A DNA stretch of 10,188 nucleotides from Sphaerochaetaceae bacterium (GCA_023231265.1 JALNVT010000073.1:1-10188), one strand, 5' to 3'; positions 1-5,513 are shown, numbered from the stretch's first letter. The notes: generated from the letters alone by a model not told the origin. A program made the numbers and translations.

Positions 1-422
1 AAGAGAAGATGAAGAAGATTGAAACAGTAAAAGAATTGCTATCAAACAGATCTTTTGAAAAGAAGAATGCTTTGCATGCTCTTAAGATGCCTGAAATTAC
101 AATTGAAGATATGAAAGAAACAATTTCTGAGTTGAACAACTACAGTGAACCAATACGTTATCATGTACAGCTTGATGTAAAATATGAAGGCTATCTTGCT
201 AAAGAACAGAGAGAAGTAGAGAGATTCTCAAATCTTGAAAAAATCAAGATTGCAGATGATTTTGACTTTGACAGTGTCTCTGGTATGAGTGCTGAAGGTA
301 TTGAGAAATGCAAAAAAATTAGACCAATCAGTGTTGGCCAGGCAAGCAGAATCAGTGGTTTGAGAACAACTGATATTGCAATCCTTATGGTCCATGCTAA
401 AAGATGGAAGAGTAGGAAATAA
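1..422 (+). CDS. mnmG: MnmG (GidA), tRNA uridine-5-carboxymethylaminomethyl modification enzyme, C-terminal part
   Basis: This is the 3' end of mnmG. The reading frame is already open at base 3, so the gene enters from outside the window and the ATG at 9 is an internal Met. MnmG is the FAD-dependent partner of MnmE and modifies U34 in the wobble position of certain tRNAs in the cytoplasm. The visible part is the C-terminal helical domain that contacts tRNA and MnmE. The family signatures are K-Y-E-G-Y followed by a Glu/Arg-rich helix, then I-R-P-x-S-V-G-Q-A-S-R-I-S-G near the end, and a hydrophobic I-A-I-L-M-V-H segment. The FAD-binding N-terminal domain is not in the window. The tail after the conserved end is short and basic (AKRWKSRK). 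The TAA stop at 420-422 shares its last base with the start of rsmG, so the two are probably translationally coupled. Confidence 0.93.
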   Translation, partial: EKMKKIETVKELLSNRSFEKKNALHALKMPEITIEDMKETISELNNYSEPIRYHVQLDVKYEGYLAKEQREVERFSNLEKIKIADDFDFDSVSGMSAEGIEKCKKIRPISVGQASRISGLRTTDIAILMVHAKRWKSRK

Positions 423-1078
423 TGAAATACGAAGAATTACTTTCAAGAATTGTAAATGAATTGGGACTTGAATTCAGTGATGAGCAGAACAAGCAGATGC
501 TAAGGTTTGTAAGTGAGATTGAACTTTTCAATCCAAAATATAAATTGGTAGGAGCTGAAGGCGATGATATTTTGATTCGTCATGTAGGTGATTGTCTTGC
601 AGCTGTTCCTGTCATAAAGAAATTGATTGAAGGAAAGGAAGATGTAACATTTGCCGATTTAGGAAGTGGTGCAGGATTTCCTGGAATTGTACTTGCAATA
701 GCTTTCCCTGATTATAAGTTTTCATTGGTTGAGAGAATGAATCGTCGTGTTAGTTTCTTGAATAATGTCATTGTTGCCTGCAGATTGAATGGTAGAGTGA
801 GTGTGGTACCTAAGGACATCAAAGATGTTGATGAGAAGTTTGATATAATAACATTCAGAGCCTTTCATCCATTGTTTGATATCTTGGATGATGTTGATAA
901 GATCTGCAAGGATTCAACACATGTCTGTGCTTACAAAGCAAAGGCTGATACACTGCTTGCTGAACTTTCAGTTGTTGAAGATAACTGCACAACAAAATGG
1001 ACAAATGTCATTGAAGAATTGGATCCTCCAATGTTTGATGCTTCAAGAAAGTTGTGCATCTTGCAAAGAGCAAAATAA
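422..1078 (+). CDS. rsmG: RsmG (GidB), 16S rRNA (guanine-527-N7)-methyltransferase
   Basis: The 218-residue product has the usual length for RsmG, the SAM-dependent enzyme that makes m7G527 in the 530 loop of 16S rRNA in the cytoplasm. The SAM-binding loop is D79-L-G-S-G-A-G-F-P-G88, the hallmark of the family. It is preceded by the N-terminal helical part (residues 1-70, with N-P-K-Y-K-L-V and R-H-V-G-D, equivalents of the usual N-K-x-x-N-L and H-x-x-D-S). It is followed by V-E-R-M-N-R-R-V-S-F-L-N and by T-F-R-A-F, the slightly divergent form of the S-R-A motif. The start ATG at 422 overlaps the mnmG stop as TAATG, with an AGTAGG-like site a few bases upstream inside mnmG. Gene order mnmG-rsmG is widespread in bacteria. 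In this family, loss of function is known to give low-level streptomycin resistance. Confidence 0.95.
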   Translation: MKYEELLSRIVNELGLEFSDEQNKQMLRFVSEIELFNPKYKLVGAEGDDILIRHVGDCLAAVPVIKKLIEGKEDVTFADLGSGAGFPGIVLAIAFPDYKFSLVERMNRRVSFLNNVIVACRLNGRVSVVPKDIKDVDEKFDIITFRAFHPLFDILDDVDKICKDSTHVCAYKAKADTLLAELSVVEDNCTTKWTNVIEELDPPMFDASRKLCILQRAK

Positions 1079-1096
1079 CAAAGTTTGCAATTTCAT

Positions 1097-1127
1097 AAAA
1101 AAGCTAGATTGATTCTAGCTTTTTTTT
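1097..1127 (+). terminator. Intrinsic terminator after rsmG
   Basis: GCTAGA (1103-1108) pairs with TCTAGC (1114-1119) around a 5-nt loop. The stem is extended by an A-run at 1097-1102 facing an unbroken T-run at 1120-1127. It lies about 20 bp after the rsmG stop and closes the mnmG-rsmG unit. The A/T flanks could let it work in both directions. Confidence 0.9.
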
Positions 1128-1380
1128 ATGCCTCCTAAAAAATGTGGTACAAATAACTGGTAACTAGAAAAAAAATAAAAAAAATTTAGGAAGAATATTT
1201 AATTGGGGTTTGTATTTGCAGTGTGCCTAACTTGGAAGTTTATAAATTTTTGAGCCCTCATGATATCCTTAGATAATTCACTATATACCATGGGTTTAAG
1301 TGATTTTTGAGAAAATAGCTATCTATTTCAGTAGAATGCCCATGCAAAAAATGGTCCAAATTTTTTTGAAAAAATTTTAT
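1128..1380. other. Upstream half of the rsmG-nrdD intergenic region, no gene recognised
   Basis: About 250 bp with no credible coding sequence. It is rich in A/T runs (for example near 1170-1187 and 1361-1379). Two weak items stand out. One is an NrdR-box-like half site near 1278-1293. The other is a quasi-palindrome at about 1311-1329 (GAAAATAG facing CTATTTC). A 7-bp inverted repeat (TCCTAAA 1133-1139, TTTAGGA 1185-1191) is compatible with chance in such sequence. I see no insertion-sequence ends, tRNA or riboswitch signature here. Confidence 0.5.
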
Positions 1381-1409
1381 TTGAGTGGTTGCAATTATGG
1401 GCATAAATA
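1381..1409 (+). promoter_or_regulatory. Probable sigma-70-type promoter of nrdDG
   Basis: TTGAGT at 1381-1386 is a good -35 element, followed 17 bp later by TAAATA at 1404-1409 as a moderate -10. It would start transcription near 1415 and give a leader of about 245 nt before nrdD. The -10 lies inside the first NrdR-box-like site, the arrangement expected for repression. Spacing and sequence are visible; the start site is inferred. Confidence 0.5.
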
Positions 1410-1413
1410 GTGT
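1398..1413 (+). promoter_or_regulatory. NrdR-box-like site A
   Basis: Compared with the known NrdR consensus (acaCwAtATaTwgtgt), the right 11 bases read ATAAATAGTGT, a single mismatch, while the left arm is poorly conserved. It covers the putative -10 of nrdDG. NrdR is the Zn-finger/ATP-cone repressor of ribonucleotide reductase operons; its gene is not in this window. The recognition is by eye, and support comes mainly from the second site exactly 42 bp downstream. Confidence 0.5.
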
Positions 1414-1439
1414 AAGACTTAGAAGGAAATAATAATTTA

Positions 1440-1455
1440 CCACTATATATGGTAA
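1440..1455 (+). promoter_or_regulatory. NrdR-box-like site B
   Basis: CCACTATATATGGTAA matches the NrdR consensus at about 12 of 16 positions, including the whole CWATATAT core and the following GT. It starts 42 bp after site A, four DNA helical turns, so both sites face the same side of the helix as in known tandem NrdR operators. It lies just downstream of the inferred transcription start of nrdDG. Confidence 0.6.
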
Positions 1456-1467
1456 ATAGGTAAAGAG

Positions 1468-1497
1468 ATCTAAATCGGCTAGAAAGCCTAGATTTTT
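1468..1497 (+). terminator. Terminator-like hairpin in the nrdD leader (possible attenuator)
   Basis: ATCTA (1468-1472) faces TAGAT (1489-1493), and inside it GGCT (1477-1480) pairs with AGCC (1485-1488) around an AGAA loop, leaving a 4-nt bulge on the left arm. Five T residues (1493-1497) follow at once. An alternative pairing uses AAATC/GATTT with a TA bulge. Lying about 55 nt after the inferred start and 165 nt before nrdD, it looks like a premature terminator. Whether it stops transcription is unknown. Confidence 0.45.
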
Positions 1498-1530
1498 GTT
1501 AAGTTGATTCTGTAAAACTCTAAAATACAC

Positions 1531-1641
1531 CGTAATTTGCTAAATTGTGGTTTCTGTTGAAATTAATTGAAAATGGAACCTCGTTGGGCAACTATGTGCC
1601 AAATTTTAAAGCTGTTTTTAGAATTGAGTTTCAACACAAAT
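1531..1641 (+). ncRNA. Structured 5' leader element upstream of nrdD, family not recognised
   Basis: Two adjoining structures can be drawn. Hairpin 1 is at 1531-1549 (c-g-t-AATTT, 3-nt loop, AAATT-g-t-g, eight pairs including two G-U). The second is a long helix whose left arm 1550-1568 pairs with 1622-1641. Its core TGTTGAAA faces TTTCAACA, extended on both sides with one C-C mismatch and one bulged G (1626), about 17 pairs in total. It encloses 53 nt containing an internal hairpin (GGCA 1587-1590 with TGCC 1597-1600, extended by TT/AA around a bulged G). The helix ends ten bases before the GGGG ribosome binding site of nrdD. It does not match the B12, purine/2'-deoxyguanosine, preQ1, fluoride or c-di-GMP consensus sequences I know. 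It could be a new riboswitch, a protein-binding leader, or a chance fold in A/T-rich DNA. Confidence 0.4.
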
Positions 1642-1661
1642 GATAGAATTGGGGAATATAG

Positions 1662-3818
1662 ATGCAAGTAGTTAAAAGAAATGGAAAAGTAGTAGATTTT
1701 GATATCAGTAAAATCATGTTAGCAATTGAAAAGGCAAACAAAGAAGTAGAAGATAACGAAAAACTAGGCATGAAAGGAATCCAGACAGTTTCTAATAATG
1801 TTGCGGATAGCATTGTTGAAGACAGCATTCCTGTTGAAGAAGTACAGGACAGAGTTGAAAATGAATTGATTGATGCTAAAGCAAAAGCACTTGCAAAAGC
1901 TTATATAAAATATCGTTATAAAAGAGCACTGGTAAGAAAGACAAACACAACAGATGAACATATCTTGAGCCTCATAGAATGTGAGAATGAAGAAGTTAAA
2001 GAAGAAAACTCCAATAAGAATCCAACTGTTGTTTCTGTTCAAAGAGATTACATGGCTGGTGAGGTAAGTAAGGATGTTACAAGAAGATTCTTACTTGATG
2101 AAGATATCGCAGAAGCACATGATCAAGGTATCATTCACTTCCATGATGCAGATTACTTTGCACAGCACATGCACAACTGTGATTTGATCAATCTTGAAGA
2201 CATGCTTCAAAACGGTACAGTTATTTCAGGAACATTGATTGAAAAACCACACAGTTTTGCAACTGCATGTAACATCACAACACAGATCATTGCACAGGTT
2301 GCAAGTTGTCAGTATGGTGGACAATCTTTCACTTTAAGTCACCTGGCTCCATTTGTAGATGTATCAAGAAAGAAAATCAGATCTACTGTCATTGAAGAGA
2401 TGGCAATTGTTGGAAAAGAATATACAGAAGAAGAGTTAGAGAGACTTGTTGAGTTCCGCGTGAACGAAGAGATAACACGTGGTGTTCAGATGATTCAATA
2501 TCAAATCATCACACTGATGACAACAAACGGACAAGCCCCATTTGTTACTGTATTCATGTATTTGAATGAACTTGAACCAGGAAGAACCAGAGACGATCTA
2601 GCTAAAATCATTGAAGAGATGTTGAAGCAGAGAATTCAAGGTGTCAAGAATGAAGCAGGTGTGTTCATAACACCAGCATTCCCTAAAATTATATATGTAC
2701 TTCAAGAGAACAATATAAAACCAGAGAGTGAATATTATGCACTGACTGAACTTGCTGCAAAATGTACAGCAAAACGCATGGTACCAGATTATATCTCAGA
2801 GAAAGTGATGAAAGAGACAAAAGATGGCGACTGCTATACATGCATGGGTTGCAGATCATTCTTAACTCCTTACAAAGATGCTGAAGGTAAATCAAAATAC
2901 TATGGTAGATTCAACCAAGGTGTTGTAACAATCAACCTTGTAGATATTGCTCTATCATCAGAAGGCGACTACGACACATTCTGGAAGATCTTTGATGAGA
3001 GACTTGAATTGTGCCACAGAGCTCTTATGATCAGACACAACAGATTATTAGGAACAACAAGTGATGTAGCTCCTATTCTATGGCAATATGGTGCTCTATC
3101 AAGACTTGAAAAGGGTGAGAGCATTGATAAATTGTTGTTCAACGGTTATTCAACAATCTCTTTGGGTTACGCTGGTCTTTATGAATGTGTTAAATACATG
3201 ACAAGCAGATCTCACACAGATGAAGTTGCAAAACCATTTGCTCTTAAGGTCATGCAGTACATGAACGATGCATGTGATGTATGGAAGAAACAGCACAATG
3301 TTGACTTCTCTGTTTATGGCACACCACTTGAATCAACAACATATAAGTTTGCAAAGCTGCTCAAGCAGAGATTTGGCGTTGTTGAAGGTATCAACGATAA
3401 GGGTTACATCACAAACTCATATCATGTACATGTAACAGAACAGATTGATGCATTCACAAAACTTGGTTTTGAATCTGAATTCCAGAGATTGAGCCCAGGT
3501 GGAGCTATTTCATATATTGAAGTTCCAGATATGAAGAGCAACATTCCAGCTGTAATGTCAGTTCTGGACTACATATATGAAAATATCATGTATGCAGAGC
3601 TGAACACCAAATCAGATTTCTGTCAGGTATGTGAATATGATGGTGAGATGGAAATTGTAACACACGAAGACGGCAAGCTTGGATGGAAATGTCCTAACTG
3701 TGGTAACACAGACCAGAGAAAGATGAATGTAGCAAGAAGAACATGTGGTTACATTGGAACTCAATTCTGGAACCAAGGTAGAACTGCTGAAATAAAGGAT
3801 AGGGTACTGCATCTATAA
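1662..3818 (+). CDS. nrdD: NrdD, anaerobic (class III) ribonucleoside-triphosphate reductase
   Basis: The 718-residue protein reduces ribonucleoside triphosphates to dNTPs without oxygen, using a glycyl radical and usually formate as reductant. Residues 1-95 are an ATP-cone (V-V-K-R-N-G-K-V-V-D-F-D start) that senses ATP/dATP and controls overall activity. The catalytic barrel follows, with Cys216 in S-C-Q-Y-G-G-Q-S and a C-Y-T-C-M-G-C-R-S cluster at 391-399, whose Cys397 I take as the likely thiyl-radical residue. The C-terminus carries the structural Zn site (C654-x2-C657 and C677-P-N-C680) and the glycyl-radical motif R-R-T-C-G-Y-I-G with Gly696. Length is normal for the ATP-cone-bearing NrdD group. 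The ATG at 1662 is preceded by GGGG at 1651-1654, a 7-base spacing. Its stop overlaps nrdG. Upstream NrdR-like boxes and a structured leader suggest transcriptional and possibly RNA-level control. Confidence 0.97.
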   Translation: MQVVKRNGKVVDFDISKIMLAIEKANKEVEDNEKLGMKGIQTVSNNVADSIVEDSIPVEEVQDRVENELIDAKAKALAKAYIKYRYKRALVRKTNTTDEHILSLIECENEEVKEENSNKNPTVVSVQRDYMAGEVSKDVTRRFLLDEDIAEAHDQGIIHFHDADYFAQHMHNCDLINLEDMLQNGTVISGTLIEKPHSFATACNITTQIIAQVASCQYGGQSFTLSHLAPFVDVSRKKIRSTVIEEMAIVGKEYTEEELERLVEFRVNEEITRGVQMIQYQIITLMTTNGQAPFVTVFMYLNELEPGRTRDDLAKIIEEMLKQRIQGVKNEAGVFITPAFPKIIYVLQENNIKPESEYYALTELAAKCTAKRMVPDYISEKVMKETKDGDCYTCMGCRSFLTPYKDAEGKSKYYGRFNQGVVTINLVDIALSSEGDYDTFWKIFDERLELCHRALMIRHNRLLGTTSDVAPILWQYGALSRLEKGESIDKLLFNGYSTISLGYAGLYECVKYMTSRSHTDEVAKPFALKVMQYMNDACDVWKKQHNVDFSVYGTPLESTTYKFAKLLKQRFGVVEGINDKGYITNSYHVHVTEQIDAFTKLGFESEFQRLSPGGAISYIEVPDMKSNIPAVMSVLDYIYENIMYAELNTKSDFCQVCEYDGEMEIVTHEDGKLGWKCPNCGNTDQRKMNVARRTCGYIGTQFWNQGRTAEIKDRVLHL

Positions 3819-4345
3819 TGAATTATGGTAATATAAAATATTGTGATATAGCAAATGGTGAGGGAGTCAGAACAGCTTTATTTGTCTCTGGCTGTCGAAA
3901 CCACTGTGAGCTATGTTTCAATCCTGAAACTTGGGATTTTAAATATGGTGAGGTCTTCACTGAAGATACCGTCAAACAGATAATGACTTCTTTGAAACCT
4001 AATCATATAGCAGGACTCTCGCTTCTTGGTGGAGAGCCCATGGAGCAAGAGAATCAAAAGGTTCTTTCTGAATTGGTGACTTTGGTAAAAGCTACCTATC
4101 CAAAAAAAACAGTATGGGCCTACACTGGATATCTGTTTGATGAAGATCTGATTCCTGGTGGAAAGAAGTATACTGAATACACAGATACTCTTTTAGCTGG
4201 AATTGATATTCTCGTGGATGGTAAGTTTGTAAATGATCTCAAAGATATTACCTTGCAGTTCAGAGGTTCTAAAAACCAAAGAATAATCAATGTTCAAAAA
4301 AGTCTTGCAACTGGCACCACTGTCATTGAAACAAGATTCAAATAA
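3818..4345 (+). CDS. nrdG: NrdG, anaerobic ribonucleotide reductase-activating protein (radical SAM)
   Basis: The 175-residue activase uses a [4Fe-4S] cluster and S-adenosylmethionine to place the glycyl radical on NrdD. The cluster motif C26-x3-C30-x2-C33 lies in S-G-C-R-N-H-C-E-L-C-F-N-P, the form typical of NrdG. The SAM-contacting G71-G-E-P-M follows. The N-terminus (M-N-Y-G-N-I-K-Y-C-D-I-A-N-G-E-G) is also family-like. The start ATG at 3818 shares its A with the nrdD stop (TAATG). The nearest purine-rich site, GGATAGGG (3797-3804), lies 13 bases away, so reinitiation after nrdD probably drives translation. Length is normal and nothing looks broken. A strong terminator follows immediately. 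Confidence 0.97.
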   Translation: MNYGNIKYCDIANGEGVRTALFVSGCRNHCELCFNPETWDFKYGEVFTEDTVKQIMTSLKPNHIAGLSLLGGEPMEQENQKVLSELVTLVKATYPKKTVWAYTGYLFDEDLIPGGKKYTEYTDTLLAGIDILVDGKFVNDLKDITLQFRGSKNQRIINVQKSLATGTTVIETRFK

Positions 4346-4346
4346 C

Positions 4347-4400
4347 AACAAAAGCAAAATAGACACTTTCAGAAGTGAATATTTTGCTTTTTGTTTTTTT
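4347..4400 (+). terminator. Strong intrinsic terminator after nrdG
   Basis: A stem of about 14 pairs (arm 4347-4361 against 4380-4395, one extra base in the right arm) is capped by a second stem, CACTT/AAGTG, with a TCAG loop (4369-4372). The right arm runs into T-G-T7 (4392-4400). It begins right after the nrdG stop and cleanly ends the nrdDG operon. Confidence 0.92.
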
Positions 4401-4581
4401 GAACATTATGAAGTTTATCTTTATAGCAATATTTTTAGTGATGTCTCACTTCATAAAGGCAGCAGATATCTCTTTTGAGCAGTCAATCATATGCAAACGA
4501 AATCTGAATGCAATTAATCAGCTCAACTATTTCTTTGATAGTAATGTATTTATAAATATTTTCCCATGAATTTAAATTATA

Positions 4582-4590
4582 TGGTATTAT
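4582..4590 (+). promoter_or_regulatory. Extended -10 promoter for the 81-residue gene
   Basis: TGGTATTAT is a TG-n extended -10 (TG at 4582-4583, hexamer TATTAT at 4585-4590). A weak -35, TTCCCA at 4561-4566, is 18 bp upstream. The 12-base string TATGGTATTATA (4580-4591) recurs exactly in front of ftsK, which supports a real promoter. Transcription would start near 4597, about 50 nt before the coding sequence. Confidence 0.6.
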
Positions 4591-4634
4591 ATATTAAGTT
4601 ATTTTAATGAATGACAAATTCAGACTTAATATAT
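4589..4634. repeat. 11-bp perfect inverted repeat between promoter and ribosome binding site
   Basis: ATATATTAAGT (4589-4599) is the exact reverse complement of ACTTAATATAT (4624-4634). The 24-bp spacer holds a second pair, TGAAT/ATTCA (4608-4612, 4618-4622). The left arm overlaps the last bases of the -10 and the likely start site; the right arm ends one base before the GGAGG site. If transcription begins near 4597 the full RNA hairpin cannot form, so a DNA operator is the simpler reading. With an upstream start it would be a leader hairpin next to the ribosome binding site. Confidence 0.6.
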
Positions 4635-4646
4635 TGGAGGAGAAGT

Positions 4647-4892
4647 ATGGATAAAAATAAAGAAATTGAAGAGTTGTTGAAAAAGGTGGAGATCAAAGCA
4701 AAAGCTATAAAACCAGGATATTACTTCACACTGCAGAGTGCATATAACAACGATGCAGAGTGGTTCTCTTATGATATAGATATAAGAGATCAGGTTGGAA
4801 GGAAGTTTGGTGAATTCTCTAAAGATTGTAACAGTGGAATTGAAACCCGTGGTAAGAACAACTTGAACCAGACTGTTTATAAAGTCAGCTAA
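4647..4892 (+). CDS. Unrecognised 81-residue soluble protein
   Basis: I do not recognise this protein. The start at 4647 is chosen because a strong GGAGG site (4636-4640) lies 6 bases upstream; an in-frame ATG at 4611 has no such site and would translate through the ribosome binding site. The N-terminal third (about residues 2-20) is a charged Lys/Glu helix. The rest is richer in aromatic and polar residues (GYYFTLQSAYNND, EWFSYDIDIRDQVG, then FGEFSKD), suggesting a small mixed alpha/beta fold. There is one Cys, no membrane segment and no signal peptide. It stands alone with its own promoter and terminator, between the RNR operon and a membrane-protein gene. A real gene is very likely given the ribosome binding site, promoter and terminator; the function is unknown. 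Confidence 0.8.
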   Translation: MDKNKEIEELLKKVEIKAKAIKPGYYFTLQSAYNNDAEWFSYDIDIRDQVGRKFGEFSKDCNSGIETRGKNNLNQTVYKVS

Positions 4893-4917
4893 ATTTATAA
4901 TAAAATTTAAGAAAATA

Positions 4918-4963
4918 TGGAGTCAGTCCTAAATCAACTGGCTCTTTTTTTGACTCCATTTTT
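4918..4963 (+). terminator. Terminator after the 81-residue gene, with two competing hairpins
   Basis: Hairpin A pairs GAGTCAGT (4920-4927) with ACTGGCTC (4937-4944, one G-U) and is followed by seven T (4945-4951). Hairpin B pairs TGGAGTCA (4918-4925) perfectly with TGACTCCA (4951-4958) and is followed by five T (4959-4963). Both use the same left arm, so they exclude each other. Hairpin A alone is a normal terminator. Confidence 0.85.
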
Positions 4964-5000
4964 ATATATATAAATTAAATATCTAAATTGTAAATTTTCA

Positions 5001-5009
5001 TGCTATTAT
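5001..5009 (+). promoter_or_regulatory. Extended -10 promoter for the 129-residue membrane-protein gene
   Basis: TGCTATTAT carries TG plus TATTAT (5004-5009), the same extended -10 hexamer as in the two neighbouring promoters. No clear -35 is seen at 17 bp. The distance to the gene's ribosome binding site is about 22 bp. Confidence 0.5.
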
Positions 5010-5045
5010 TAAGTAAGGGAAATAATTAGAAGGGAGATGCACCTG

Positions 5046-5435
5046 ATGGATGATAAGCACAGTGACTTTAAATTTAAAGATATTACATTTGATGAAAGTA
5101 CAATGCAAGCAGCAAAGCCAATAAGAAATTTATTTAACGTTATGGGAATCATATTTCTCTGTATGGGGTTGTTCTGCATGTTCTTCACAACTGTTGTTAT
5201 AATGAATTGGCCAGTTTTCTTGCTGCCAGTGTCTGTGAGTATTACCAATGCTATAATCCCTTTTATCTCTTATACTGAATCAGTTGAGGGAATCTATCCA
5301 ACAAGCTCTTTCATTTTATTTTTAGCTTTCATAATGTTTTCTTTAAAAAATAGAAAATTCTTATCCCCATCACAGTTCGTTATTGCCGCCATTGCCATAA
5401 CATCTTTTCTTTTTTATCTCTCATATGAAATTTGA
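5046..5435 (+). CDS. Unrecognised 129-residue membrane protein, about four transmembrane helices
   Basis: I do not recognise the family. The start at 5046 is preferred because AGGGAG (5031-5036) lies 9 bases upstream; the in-frame ATG at 5037 abuts that site. Residues 1-28 are polar and charged (M-D-D-K-H-S-D-F-K-F-K-D). Hydrophobic segments follow at about 29-53, 55-76, 87-100 and 111-127. A short basic loop K-N-R-K lies at 101-104, which by the positive-inside rule puts it, and the N-terminus, in the cytoplasm. There is no cleavable signal peptide. It has its own promoter and lies 154 bp before ftsK in the same direction, with no clear terminator between them, so read-through into ftsK is possible. 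Functions such as a small channel, a divisome accessory or a stress membrane protein are open. Confidence 0.75.
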   Translation: MDDKHSDFKFKDITFDESTMQAAKPIRNLFNVMGIIFLCMGLFCMFFTTVVIMNWPVFLLPVSVSITNAIIPFISYTESVEGIYPTSSFILFLAFIMFSLKNRKFLSPSQFVIAAIAITSFLFYLSYEI

Positions 5436-5436
5436 C

Positions 5437-5452
5437 ACAATCCATTGATTGT
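5437..5452 (+). repeat. Small hairpin after the membrane-protein gene
   Basis: ACAATC (5437-5442) pairs with GATTGT (5447-5452) around a CATT loop, starting at the stop codon of the membrane-protein gene. No T-run follows, so it is a poor terminator. It may only stabilise the mRNA end or allow read-through towards ftsK. Confidence 0.4.
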
Positions 5453-5513
5453 CGAAGATAGGATATCTCTTTCAAAGGAATTTTATTATTCTGTCGATAT
5501 GTTTATTTTTTTA

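Noticed and set aside
876..1112. Overlapping plus-strand frame within and after rsmG
   Set aside because: It is a shifted frame of rsmG that ends in the terminator stem, with no family features.
1258..1530. Minus-strand open frame of 90 codons with hydrophobic, Tyr/Leu-rich product in the nrdD upstream region
   Set aside because: It starts with GTG, has no ribosome binding site, resembles no family, and runs through the inferred nrdDG promoter and NrdR-like sites; A/T-rich noncoding DNA easily gives such frames.
1550..1641. Known riboswitch (adenosylcobalamin, purine/2'-deoxyguanosine, preQ1, fluoride, c-di-GMP) before nrdD
   Set aside because: No B12-box, purine three-way-junction core or other family consensus could be placed on the sequence, so it is listed only as an unrecognised structured leader.
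4375..4569. Plus-strand frame whose internal start at 4408 gives a signal-peptide-like beginning (MKFIFIAIFLVMSHFIKA)
   Set aside because: The frame starts inside the nrdG terminator, neither Met has a ribosome binding site, and the part after the hydrophobic stretch has no recognisable pattern. The T-rich sequence alone explains the hydrophobic start. A small secreted peptide cannot be fully excluded.
4611..4646. Upstream in-frame ATG for the 81-residue gene
   Set aside because: It has no ribosome binding site and would place the strong GGAGG motif inside the coding sequence; 4647 is far better placed.
5037..5045. Earlier ATG for the four-helix membrane protein
   Set aside because: The AGGGAG site touches this ATG with no spacing, while the ATG at 5046 has a 9-base spacing.
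4460..5473. Shared 11-mer GATATCTCTTT near 4467 and 5462
   Set aside because: It is short, A/T-rich, has no common placement relative to genes, and is likely chance.
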